A stretch of DNA of 32,176 bases, from the NCBI GenBank assembly GCA_036897485.1, contig JAYMTF010000650.1, positions 1 through 32,176 on the forward strand, in the 5' to 3' direction. Both the position numbers and the translations under genes were made by a program. How positions within the stretch are numbered: the stretch's first letter is position 1; every line of letters starts with the position of its first letter. This DNA is from Pelargonium nanum (taxonomy: Eukaryota; Streptophyta; Magnoliopsida; Geraniales; Geraniaceae). This document shows positions 1 to 13,834 of this stretch, in pieces. The notes under the pieces were generated by a model that saw nothing but the letters and a program-made list of their open reading frames with translations, ran no database searches and was not told the DNA's origin.

Positions 1-628
1 ATATAGTACTCATGCTAACATTGATGCATTGCTAATTAATTATGTTTGGTTTCTCTATCTATATATATAAAATGAAAACTTCGTACAAAAAACAAAACAA
101 AGTAGCCGACACAACACAACAAATGTTTTGTAACAGTTTAGAATGAGAAAAGTCTCACCAACTCATATTTTAATTCTTAGGATTGGACTCATAAAATACA
201 CAACCCATATATTTCCAAAATCTACCCACTTGGAACCATGAATTTTATATACAGATCATTAATAATTCATAGAAACAAAAACAAAACAAAAAATCACCTC
301 AAGCCTCATGTCCACCTTCTCAATTATTTATACTCACACATATTGTAGGTCATTTTTAAATGAGTTTGTCTAAAAAGATTCTCTAATAATAGTTTTTTTT
401 TTGTCAAAATAGTTTTTATTTGACAACATACATAAAAAAAGAAGTAATTATTTACAAGCAAAATAATGAGTTGTATAGAGCTTCATGCACAAGTTGAGCA
501 TTTACCAATAGCCGCCAACTCTAATAATACAAATCTTAAAATTTTGCATGTTTTAAATTTGCATGTGTGAACATGCAATTTCCAGGAAATAGCATATATA
601 TATTTTCAATAATTTTTATACTACGTAC
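1..628 (-). other. Intron 1 of the dioxygenase gene (partial)
   Basis: AT-rich sequence on the 3' side of the first dioxygenase exon, read on the minus strand. It begins at a good donor (CAG, then GTACGTAG, at 628 downward) and no acceptor plus second exon is recognisable before the window ends. The intron is therefore at least 628 bp. I see no other gene in it. Confidence 0.7.
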
Positions 629-1146
629 CTGAAAGTTGGTGATACTGTGGGCCACTTGTTAGGGTTCCTGAGGGAAGGAGGCATGAAATGAAGAAAAAAA
701 TAGTCACTCCAATCCAATTTTGCCCCTTTGACAACCCCTAAACGACTGCCGTAACCCTCGTACGTGCGCGGGTCATTCGCGTAATCTTGCTTCACGTCCA
801 ACGGGAGCGCGAAAAACTCGCGCCAAGCCTCCCTCGCGAGCCTCATAAGCTCGTGGCTCACCCCGTGATTCACCACCTGGAAGAACCCCCACTCCTTGCA
901 CGCTCCCGATATCTCGGCGAGCGTGCGCAGTCGGAGGGCCTCGTCAGCGCTAAATGCGTTGGCAAGGTCGATGACTGGAATGTTGATGTCAGCGTCAGGA
1001 GAAGAGACGACGATGTTGTTGTTGTTGAACGAGGGTCTGTCTGAAAGCGGTTTGATGTAGCGTTCTGGAACAGAACGTAAACCGCTCTCAGACAACGACT
1101 GAACCCGAACGATCGGTTCGGGCCAACTCATTTGAATGCAACTCAT
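629..1146 (-). CDS. 2-oxoglutarate/Fe(II) dioxygenase, jasmonate-oxygenase type, exon 1 (partial)
   Basis: This is the first coding exon, 172 codons plus two bases, read from the ATG at 1146. The product is a soluble 2OG-Fe(II) oxygenase of the plant DOXC class. The N-terminal signature WPEPIVRVQSLSESGL, followed by VPERYIKPLSDRP, is typical of the jasmonate-induced oxygenases (JOX/JAO), which hydroxylate jasmonic acid and so damp jasmonate defence signalling. The DIOX_N domain follows: IPVIDLANAF, then CKEWGFFQVVNHGVSHEL and FFALPLDVKQDYANDP. The iron-binding His-Asp-His triad and the 2-oxoglutarate Arg-x-Ser pair lie in later exons outside the window, so activity cannot be judged. The exon ends in phase 2 at a clean donor. 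A TATA box lies about 105 bp upstream of the ATG. A related anthocyanidin-synthase-like oxygenase is the main alternative. Confidence 0.88.
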
Positions 1147-1250
1147 TTTTGAGAGAAAGCAAAGAAGGATGAAAAGAGTGATGAGAGTGTTGAATTGATG
1201 AGAAGAGAAAATGAGTGTAGTGTGTGAAGTTGAAGGGTTGGGAAGTGTGT

Positions 1251-1259
1251 GTATATATA
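1251..1259 (-). promoter_or_regulatory. TATA box of the dioxygenase gene
   Basis: On the minus strand this reads CTATATATAC, about 105 bp upstream of the dioxygenase ATG. Transcription would start near 1220, leaving a leader of about 75 bases. No other strong TATA element is nearer. Confidence 0.55.
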
Positions 1260-1721
1260 GAGAATTAAATATGGGATTGGAATAGATAGGAGGAGATAGA
1301 TGATTGGTTGTTTAAATTCCGGCGCCGTGAATGAATTGGTTTACAAGTAAACTTGTTACCACATGATTTGTGAGGACATAAAATTAAATAAAAAGCAACA
1401 AGAGAAGATGATGATCATATGCATAAGCTAGTTGATAAATGTATTTTTTTTTTCTCTTGTGTACTTTTCTTTTAGAAAATAATCACAGCAAGAAGTGACA
1501 CCTACACGAGGAAAAAGAAACAATGTTGTGAAAAGCGTACACGATGCGAACATATATAAAACACTTTCTCATTAATTTAAGGTGGTGGCAAATTTATCGT
1601 GATTCTCAGAAGGTCATTTTAGTCATTAATTACAATTCAATAGTCATAATTCAATTAATAAAAAATAGTTTTTTTTTTACATTTATATTTTTTATTAGTA
1701 AGTTATGTTTGAATTGTCAAC

Positions 1722-1825
1722 AAAAATTAATTTAAAAACTCTTAAATATGTTACAGTAAGAACGTATGAGAATAAAAATTAATTTAAAAACTCTTAAATA
1801 TGTTACAATAATAACGTATGAGAAT
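1722..1825. repeat. Two-copy 52-bp tandem repeat
   Basis: The copies at 1722-1773 and 1774-1825 are head to tail and differ at two positions (in the TTACAGTAAGAACG / TTACAATAATAACG part). The repeat is AT-rich and noncoding. It lies in the spacer upstream of the dioxygenase gene, between its promoter and a SINE. Nothing else is recognisable from 1260 to 1895. Confidence 0.85.
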
Positions 1826-1895
1826 AAATGAAAAATGCAATCATAACACATTTATCTTTAATTTTTACAAATTAAAAAATGCCACAGCTCATTTT

Positions 1896-2187
1896 ATAAC
1901 AAATGGTCCATTAAACCACTAAGGGTGGCGCAGTTGGTTATTCTAGCTGTGTGAGTGGGATGAGGTCTCAGGATCGATCCCCACTCAACACATCCTTGGT
2001 GGTGGTGGTATAAGAGATCACTTTGGTGCAGTAAGGTGCCAAAAGTCCTAGGCTAGGGTTAAGAGGTTTTGTTTCTTTTCTGAACACTATTGTTTCCTAG
2101 TTCAAGCTTGTATATATATGTCTTGTATAGGTTTCTTAGGCCGTTGCTTATCGAAAAAAATAAAAATAAATAACAAATGGTCCATTA
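1896..2187 (+). mobile_element. tRNA-derived SINE with 18-bp target-site duplications
   Basis: A retroposon body at 1914-2169 is flanked by identical 18-bp direct repeats, ATAACAAATGGTCCATTA, at 1896-1913 and 2170-2187. The 5' part is tRNA-like, with an A box (TGGCGCAGTTGG, about 1925) and a B box (GGATCGATCCC, about 1971). These are the internal RNA polymerase III promoter. The 3' end is A-rich (GAAAAAAATAAAAATAAA), as expected for target-primed reverse transcription by a LINE partner. The element codes for no protein. The perfect duplication implies a fairly young insertion. It is not a functional tRNA because no cloverleaf forms. Confidence 0.9.
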
Positions 2188-4617
2188 TTTGATTTTGAGC
2201 ACACTTGTAAAAAAGATGACATGTGTTTTCTTATGAATCTGAGACGACTACAAATTTGCTATATAATGAACTCTTTTATCACCATAAAATCATTTTTGTA
2301 ATTTAATATAATTTAAAGTTCATAGTTAATGCAAACACTATATATTTGTCTTAAAAAAAAAATATCATTTCCTTTGGTTTTAGTGGGTCTTGTGTTGTGT
2401 TAGTGATTAAGACATCATGGCCTTACTTAGATGAGGATGAGATGGAGAGAAGTATATGTTGAATGTATAGTTGAGAATGTTATTATTAAAGTTTGAGACC
2501 TTTTTGTCCACTCAATTAATTGGCTTGGAGTGCACTTTTGAGCATTGTGCAGCCCATTACAACTAAAAGTGTAATTCCATTCTATCGAATCTAAAATTGT
2601 CGGAACTCAGTTCGATGACTCAAGTTCACACCAGTATGTAAACTTTCTAGAAGAATGTGACATTATTTGAAGAAAAATACAAAATACTATTAAAAATTTA
2701 ATAGTTGAAGAGTAACTTTCAAAATAACATAAAACAACAAACATAGTAAAAAAGTTGGGATCGAATAGAGGATTCTCTCATTCAATACTTTCATCTAGAA
2801 TAACTCTTAAATGAAAATTAAAAGTCATATTTTTTTTATTACTTTTTTTGCGTTCGTATCATAAATCCCTTCTCAGCAGTTGTGAACAATTGGTTCTCAC
2901 AATTAATTTTCCTTAATTTTGTAAAAAAAAAATAAGAAAATGTTGAAAAAACAGAGAGTCATCTGATCGTTTGATTCGTTCTAAAAATATTTATGAGATG
3001 ATTTTTTACGCTCACAAGTTATAATAAAAATGAGAACCAACTATATGACATCCAACTATATGACATTTACACATAATATAAGTACTATAATTAGTTGAAC
3101 TTGACTTCATGAAAAAAATAATTGAAAATAACTATCTAATTTTTTACGGTTTTTTGTATAAAAACAAAATTGACAATGATTTTGAATACATACACAAAAC
3201 GAACTCAAAAGTCAGAAAATGTTTGGCCGACAACCATATGTTTATTTTTCATCACGTGGCCAAATTCACAGTCTAATACAACAAAAGCTACGTACACTAA
3301 ATTGAAAATATATATTATAATAAAAATTATGTACATATATGTGACTATGCATTGACGAGACAAAGAGCTTATCTTATAATATACTTTTCTTAAAAGTAAA
3401 TTCTTTTTTTTATCTACATTTAATACATTATAATTAAGTTGCCGACAATTTCCATGATTATTAGATATCACCATCATATTCCAATTAGAGTTGCAAAACA
3501 ACTTTCAGGTTGAAATTCAGTATTAGTCGAATTGTGCAAATTTATCCGACCCGGTTCAATTCAAAAGTTGGTGGAATCGGATGACGGATGTCCATGAGTT
3601 CGGATTTAAAATGCGTCAACCTAAGATATCTTATTATTAAATTTGTGTAGTAGGCTACACATGGTGTATGAGTGTGAAGAGTGTTTGTGTTCGGTCCCCG
3701 CTCAACATCTCTGAAAAGAGGAATGAGCTTTAATTGTCACTTATCATCGAATGAGGGTTAATCGCTGTGTGGTAAAATAGTTTATTCGATCTCCGCTCAA
3801 TACACTCCTGAGAAGGGGGATAATTTTATTTGTGACTTATGATCGAATAAAAATTAGTTTGAGTGTGATAATACGGTTTTAAAATGTTTACCGCGAATTT
3901 ACAAAACCGTTAAGAAATCTCATAGTTTAGACCGGATAAAAATATAGGTAGCAAGAGCCACTAGTGTTAATAAGTTGGTCCAACTCCAATTCCAATCACG
4001 TGGGAGGTCGAAGCTTTGTCACGTGAAACTTTTGCTGATTCACGAGCTTCTCTGTTTATTTATTTTATTTTCTATTTCTTTTCTGGGACCAATACAATTA
4101 CAAAAAATGGGTTGTTGGGTTGGGTTGGGCCAAATTAACTATTAATAATTAAACTGAGGCTCATCAATTTCCATTTATTATTTGCAACAGCCTGCCTAGC
4201 CCAACCTACTTCACTACTTATTTTTTGCCTCACCCAATTATAGTAACTATTTTGAGGGTCTTAGTTCATAGACATTTTTCTTTTATGAAATTTAATATAT
4301 ATTAAAAAATGATTATTATTTTCAATTATTTTGTTAACGTTGCGGTCCAACTATATTAAACAACTCTAGTGACAATTCAAATAAGCTCTTAATTACTATA
4401 ATTATTGAAGCAATCGGTTTAGACCATTTGAATTCTCTCGAAATCTTAAATCCAAATTATATTTTGGTACTAACTATTTATAAAGTCTCTAAACTAGACT
4501 TAAATTTAAAATTATGCAAGAAATTTTGAATTCACCTCTAACTTCACGAAAAACACAAACGAATGTGCATGTTTTTTATATTCCAATATATATAGGAAAA
4601 GGAATGTAAGTCAAACC
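2188..4617. other. Gene-poor AT-rich spacer
   Basis: No exon with a recognisable protein match was found. The short open frames here (for example near 3170-3501) are low-complexity and unsupported. It holds scattered A and T runs, a small direct repeat of CCAACTATATGACAT around 3040-3067, and the worn tandem repeat annotated separately at 3690-3870. Confidence 0.6.
3690..3870 (+). repeat. Diverged two-unit repeat, possibly an old dimeric SINE
   Basis: Two related units start about 95 bp apart, at TTCGGTCCCCGCTCAAC (3690) and TTCGATCTCCGCTCAAT (3785). Both continue with GAGAAG/GAAAAG-like sequence and end in GTCACTTATCATCGAATGAG or GTGACTTATGATCGAATAAA. The shared TTCGAnnCC core resembles a polymerase III B box. 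A degenerate SINE dimer is plausible, but no target-site duplication is visible. Confidence 0.5.
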
Positions 4618-4723
4618 AATGAGGTGATGACACCTCATTAAAATTAATCCATACCCACCCAAGTGAATTGGCGGAACGACCCGCCCGGATCCGAAAATTT
4701 TAATGAGGTGTCACCACCTCATT
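4618..4723. mobile_element. Fold-back MITE with 28-bp inverted termini
   Basis: The arms at 4618-4645 and 4696-4723 are inverted repeats matching at 27 of 28 positions. Each arm is itself a small palindrome of AATGAGGTG and CACCTCATT, so the element can form two hairpins or one long stem. The centre (4646-4695) is GC-richer than its surroundings (GGCGGAACGACCCGCCCGG). It has no coding capacity. A target-site duplication could not be defined, so the transposon superfamily is open. Confidence 0.65.
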
Positions 4724-5368
4724 AATGGCTTAGCCTAATCAAAAAATTAATTGGCTTAGGCTCCCATATATATTATATATAGATAGATATTGTGGTTTTT
4801 TAGTTGACACGAAATCAAATGGTACACATGTGTCCTATATCATGTAGCAATGTTGTTGGTACAATGTGAACCAAAACTTCCATGGGACACATTATTGGGG
4901 ACCATAAATCAGCTATAACTATAGTGTTTTGCACAAAAAGAAATAGACAATACTGGCCATTTGTTTGTCTGTTTTCTTTTGAAGTTACAATGGTCAATGG
5001 GTATGGTTACTAATTGGCCTCAATTGTGCACATGCTTTTCATATGAATAATATGGGTGGATAAAAAGATATTTTATTTTGGAAGAAATTCACGATATTGG
5101 TATTTGACGTAAGATATTTTGAGAAATCAAAAGCATAAGAATCTAGTGATGAATTTGTTGTTTCCGTCGATCTTACGCATTTTATTAATTTGTCTTTTTA
5201 TTCACATGTTACAGTAGGAGCCCTACGCCAAATCAATGCTCAAAGATGTTTCTACTCACTATGAGAGTTAGATAGGGTTTTTAAAACTCAACGAAGGATA
5301 AGAAGCCTTAATGGGTTTGGCTCTTTCACTACAATTAAATTCCGTAGTCGTTAAAATTGTTAGAGAGA
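4724..5368. other. Spacer without recognisable genes
   Basis: AT-rich noncoding sequence. The open frame at 4815-4997 on the minus strand has no family signature and reads as chance. No RNA gene or clear transposon end was found. Confidence 0.55.
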
Positions 5369-5640
5369 GTTTTGTCACTCTTACGATCCTACTCATCCAA
5401 AGTCCCGGTTAGTCGAACAGTTGTGGTCCTATTTGACTTGAACCCGAGAGCTTTGCCCCTCTTATTATGATCCTACACAACTCGAATCACGAAAAGTCGA
5501 GCATTTATAGCTCTACCTTACTGGAACTTTGCCACTCTTATGATCCTATCCGACTTGAATTTCGATTAGTCGAACACTTGTGATCCTACCCAACTTGAAT
5601 TTGAAATTCTTGCTCCTCTAATGGTCACCAATCCGATGAT
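5369..5640. repeat. Worn tandem repeat, units of about 75-82 bp
   Basis: About three and a half diverged units share the order TTTGCC(A/C)CTCTTA, then TGATCCTA, then ACTTGAAT, then AGTCGAACA, then TTGTGATCCTA. The GATCCTA core recurs at about 5385, 5470, 5540 and 5581. Substitutions and small indels separate the units, so the array is old. It lies between the 3' end of the kinase gene and the spacer to its left and is not coding in any consistent frame. Confidence 0.5.
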
Positions 5641-5899
5641 AGAGTATTGATTTAACCGACCAATCCGGTCTGGCCCAATTCCTAAACCATTGTTTCCTTG
5701 GTACTGTAAAATAAGTGCACTCGGAAGCACAAGAAATAACACAAAACTTGCCGGATAAAACATGAAACCGAAAAAAGAAAAATCCTCAAGCTTTTGTGAA
5801 AAAAAGAAGAGAAAAGCTATAGGTATAACAAAACCCAAAACCAAATGCTTCTACAAAGAATACATAGCTTCTTTTCTTTTTATACAAATGACGATAAAC

Positions 5900-10824
<4,925 letters not shown>

Positions 10825-11000
10825 TTACGAACCAGGAATGCAGCTGGTTCCACGCCGATCTCGCAAAACCCTAACTCGCCGGAGCTAGGGTTTCACATTA
10901 TAGAGAAGAGACAAGACCCAAACCCTAACGGCTCTTCGAGGATCGGAGAGAGAGAAGAGAGAGTCGTCACTGTGACTCTTGAGAGTTGAGAGTGTGAGCT
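10825..11000 (-). promoter_or_regulatory. CPK13 leader with telo-boxes and CT-rich tract
   Basis: Upstream of the kinase ATG the sequence holds three AAACCCTA-type telo-boxes in either orientation (about 10865, 10886 and 10919). A CT-rich tract follows on the minus strand (about 10940-10965). Telo-boxes and pyrimidine patches are common near plant transcription starts and in leaders. No TATA box stands out, so a TATA-less promoter is likely. The exact start site is not visible. Confidence 0.45.
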
Positions 11001-12475
11001 GTGACTGTGGGAAAAGAAAGTGAAAGATAGTGTGATTTTTGGTGTGACTTCTTTTTTTGGGCAACGAAATGTAGAGCTTACGATTTGAACAGAACCACCT
11101 AACCCGTCGTGAACACAACATGATTTAAGTGTTTTGAAACCCGACATAGTTATAATCGGGCTAGTGTTAAGCTTGATGAACGTGTTTTAGGTTTGGGTTG
11201 AAGATACAAGATCTAAAATTGATAAGTATCCAATTTTACGTTTAGTTGTGTTGGTTGAGTGAGGGTTGTCCAACCCGACTCAAAATTTTCGATATTAGAA
11301 CCGGTTCTTGATTCATAAAAAATGTAACATGGAAATAATATAGAGAATTGTTAGGAGAATGCTCAGTTTTGGTCATTCAGTTATTCATTTTGTTATGAAT
11401 CGATAACTAGAAGGATTTTTGTTCCAACTTTGCTACACGGCTCATGCGGTTTCTCTATATGCTCACATAGTGAATGCACTACATGTGTTGTCCCAGGTAT
11501 GTTGAGGGTATGAATCGTCTAGAACTCTTCTTCAAGTTTTGCACTCTTTGTTCTTACAACCATTTTTCACATCTAAATCTTTGCACATTCACCAAGCACA
11601 TCGAATATGACCAAAGAATGTATAATAAGATAAATAACTCGTTATGCAACGAAAATAAAGAGAAATTTATGTAGAAACGGGGTGAAAAAAATGCAATTTT
11701 TAGTTCCTTATTGTACATATTGTTTCATTTAGTCTCAAACTTTAATGATAAAACCAATTTGAAACAAAATTAAAAAATTATCACGTTATATTGATATACG
11801 TGAACAATTTGAATTCTAAATTATAACAAAATTTAAACTAAAAACTAATTCAAAATGAAATGAATAATTAAATTACCAAAATAAAACATTTAAAAAAAAA
11901 GTTAGCACATATTTTTTCCGAAGGAAGTTAGCACACATTTTAAAACATATATAATATTGAATTTAAAAAGAATGGAGGGAATTTAAATTTATTGAACATT
12001 GCACAAATTATGTGTGCATTAATAAATAATTTGATTGCTTTTTATGGGATTTAATATTTTATTTATATATATGCCTTGTTATGCGAATATTGAGTAGAGG
12101 GTTAGGTACTTAGGTTTGGTTCATTGGTTGCTTTTAGCATTTAATTTTGGGTCTCAATAAAGGTTAGATTATTTTAATAACCAACACCTAGAAACCAAGT
12201 TCTTTATAATTGTTATTATTTTGTCCCCATCACTTTTCTAATTTTAATAAAAATATATTAATAATCAATAACACACTAAATTCTAATAGAAATATATGTG
12301 ACATAAGCGTAGGTTTGTGTTTGAACGGATGAGAAAAAAAAAACAAATTTGTATTAATTATCTAATGACATAACTTAAATGTATTGACGTTCGAAATAAA
12401 TTTGTTATCGTGCCATACATATTTTGCAATTGAAACACGACATGATTTTAGATATGTCTGTCACAAATACGTTGA
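11001..12475. other. Spacer upstream of CPK13
   Basis: No gene was recognised. Between about 11120 and 11300 there is GGGTTGGG/CAACCCGAC-rich sequence that looks like a decayed member of the hAT-like MITE family. The remainder is strongly AT-rich with simple A and T tracts. Regulatory elements for the kinase would be expected here but none can be assigned. Confidence 0.5.
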
Positions 12476-12581
12476 AATCATTTTAATTCACGGGTTATGT
12501 CTCAAATTGACAATGTTACGCCATTGTTAATCATTTTAACTCACGGGTTATGTCTCAAATTGACAATATTACGACATCATT
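12476..12581. repeat. Two-copy 53-bp tandem repeat
   Basis: The copies at 12476-12528 and 12529-12581 share AATCATTTTAA(T/C)TCACGGG and TTATGTCTCAAATTGACAAT. They differ by a few substitutions, mostly at the 3' end. The repeat sits in a CACGAC-rich stretch that resembles the GTGTCG-rich transposon repeats near ACX4. Confidence 0.8.
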
Positions 12582-12667
12582 CGTACGTGCATTACAAATC
12601 AAACACAAACACGACACTATTAAAATTTATGTCGGGTCCAAACACTTGTATAGGACTGAACCTTGTT

Positions 12668-12792
12668 GAGTGTATATGAAGTAGGCTCTTATTAAAGCCC
12701 ATAAAACGAATTGGGCCTTAAAGCCCAGACATCAAATGGGCCTATATGGGCTTTGTAATGTGAAGGCCTTCTCATTGGGCTTTTTGGGTCGA
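12668..12792. promoter_or_regulatory. Cluster of TGGGCY (site II-like) motifs
   Basis: About six TGGGCC/TGGGCT motifs occur in 125 bp, in both orientations (for example AAAGCCCA, TTGGGCCTT, ATGGGCCTA, TTGGGCTTT). In plant promoters such motifs bind TCP factors and drive growth-related genes. Here no polymerase II gene start is evident nearby; the closest gene is the tRNA-Val on its 5'-facing side. The block could equally be a repeat fragment. Confidence 0.4.
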
Positions 12793-12802
12793 CAAAAAGT
12801 AC

Positions 12803-12807
12803 AAAAA
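12803..12807 (-). terminator. RNA polymerase III terminator of tRNA-Val
   Basis: A TTTTT run on the minus strand, five bases past the 3' end of the tRNA, is the usual polymerase III stop. A second T5 run follows about ten bases further on. Confidence 0.7.
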
Positions 12808-12811
12808 CATA

Positions 12812-12885
12812 TGGCTTCGCCCGGGTTCGAACCGGAGACCTTCAGTGTGTTAGACTGACGTGATAACCAACTACACCACGAAACC
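12812..12885 (-). tRNA. tRNA-Val(AAC)
   Basis: A 74-base sequence folds as a complete cloverleaf. The acceptor stem GGTTTCG pairs with CGAAGCC (one G-T pair) and discriminator A follows. The D arm contains the A box (TGGTGTAGTTGG) and the anticodon loop reads CTAACAC, with anticodon AAC. The T arm is CCGGTTCGAACCCGG, the B box. There is no intron and CCA is not encoded, as usual in eukaryotes. The upstream flank on the minus strand has the CAA motif typical of plant tRNA genes (CCAACAAA). Confidence 0.96.
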
Positions 12886-13002
12886 TTTGTTGGCAGTTGT
12901 CAAGTAAACGTATTTACATTTATATATTTTCACATGAAAATGTGAAAGTTTTGCTTGATTGTCATAATAGTAAATTAAGATTTTTTATAAGTACATATAT
13001 TT

Positions 13003-13181
13003 AACTCGAATACGAGACCACCGCCCACTTGACTAAGTGGTAGCAGGGCTTGGGTGCAAGCTCGAGTACTCGTGTTCGAGACCCCTTATGGGTGTGGTAT
13101 GGGGTTGGGTAATAGTATATGTGTGAGTGTGAGGTTTTCTTGTACAATAAATCGTCAAAAAAAAAACTCGAATACGAGACC
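13003..13181 (+). mobile_element. Short SINE with 17-bp target-site duplications
   Basis: A 145-bp body (13020-13164) lies between identical 17-bp repeats, AACTCGAATACGAGACC, at 13003-13019 and 13165-13181. The body starts with a tRNA-like head: A box around GACTAAGTGGTAGCAGG and B box GTGTTCGAGACCCC. It ends in a run of A. The body is short, so a truncated or compact SINE family is likely. The target is itself tRNA-like repeat sequence (next entry). Confidence 0.85.
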
Positions 13182-13352
13182 TCGAGTATGCAAACCAACC
13201 CCTCTACCGCTTGGACAATAACGCGATGATACGTTTATTGATTTGAAGGTAGGAAAAAGAAAACTCGAATACGAAACCTCGAGTATGCAAACCAACCCCT
13301 CTACCGCTTGGGCAATAAGGCGATGATAAGTTTATTGATTTGAAGGTAGGAA
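13165..13352 (-). repeat. Tandem pair of tRNA-like (SINE head) units, 97-bp spacing
   Basis: Two copies start 97 bp apart, at 13165 and 13262, each about 91 bp and nearly identical. On the minus strand each reads like a SINE or tRNA head, with AAGCGGTAGAGGGGTTGG (A box), then GCATACTCGAGGTCTCGTATTCGAG (B box region, about 25 bases). The plus-strand SINE at 13020-13164 entered the B-box end of the first copy. Confidence 0.75.
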
Positions 13353-13834
13353 CTAAAAGCACATCTCAAGACAAAACGATATAAAAACAACAAATGGGTA
13401 AATAAATAAATATTCTTCAGTTCTCATGTGTTTTCTGTTTTTCAATTTTCAGTACAATTTCTGTACAAATAAAAAGACCAATCTTATAAAAATGCTTAAA
13501 AGTTAAAACTATACTCTCACAACTCTGTCTTCTCCTTTTAACTGAGTACAGAACAGCAATTGTGGCTTTGTAGCCTTGTCTCCAAAATATACTTTTAAGC
13601 TCCAATACATAATTTATGTTACATTCTACACGACACGATAAGACGAACACGAATCTTCTCCTTATAAATATCATTAGATTGACAAATTCTTGATTTCTTT
13701 TCGATCACGAGCTGCAGATCATGTTCTTAGTTTGAACGCAAATAGCTGATGCGTAACAGTGCAAACGAGCAGCCCCAACACATGTTGAATACATGAAGAT
13801 TTGATTAATGTACAGAAAAGTAGTCGGATTCTTG

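Noticed and set aside
1914..1990. tRNA gene at the SINE head
   Set aside because: The A and B boxes are present, but the acceptor and anticodon stems do not pair, and flanking duplications show it is a retroposon.
5566..5844. Hydrophobic 92-residue frame (minus), membrane-protein-like
   Set aside because: It runs through T-rich sequence and the worn tandem repeat downstream of the kinase. The hydrophobicity follows from base composition and no homologue is recognised.
13020..13090. tRNA gene on the plus strand
   Set aside because: The B box is good but no cloverleaf closes; the A-tail and 17-bp duplications identify a SINE.
13165..13352. CRISPR-like direct repeats
   Set aside because: There are only two copies, repeated over their whole length with no spacers, in plant DNA.
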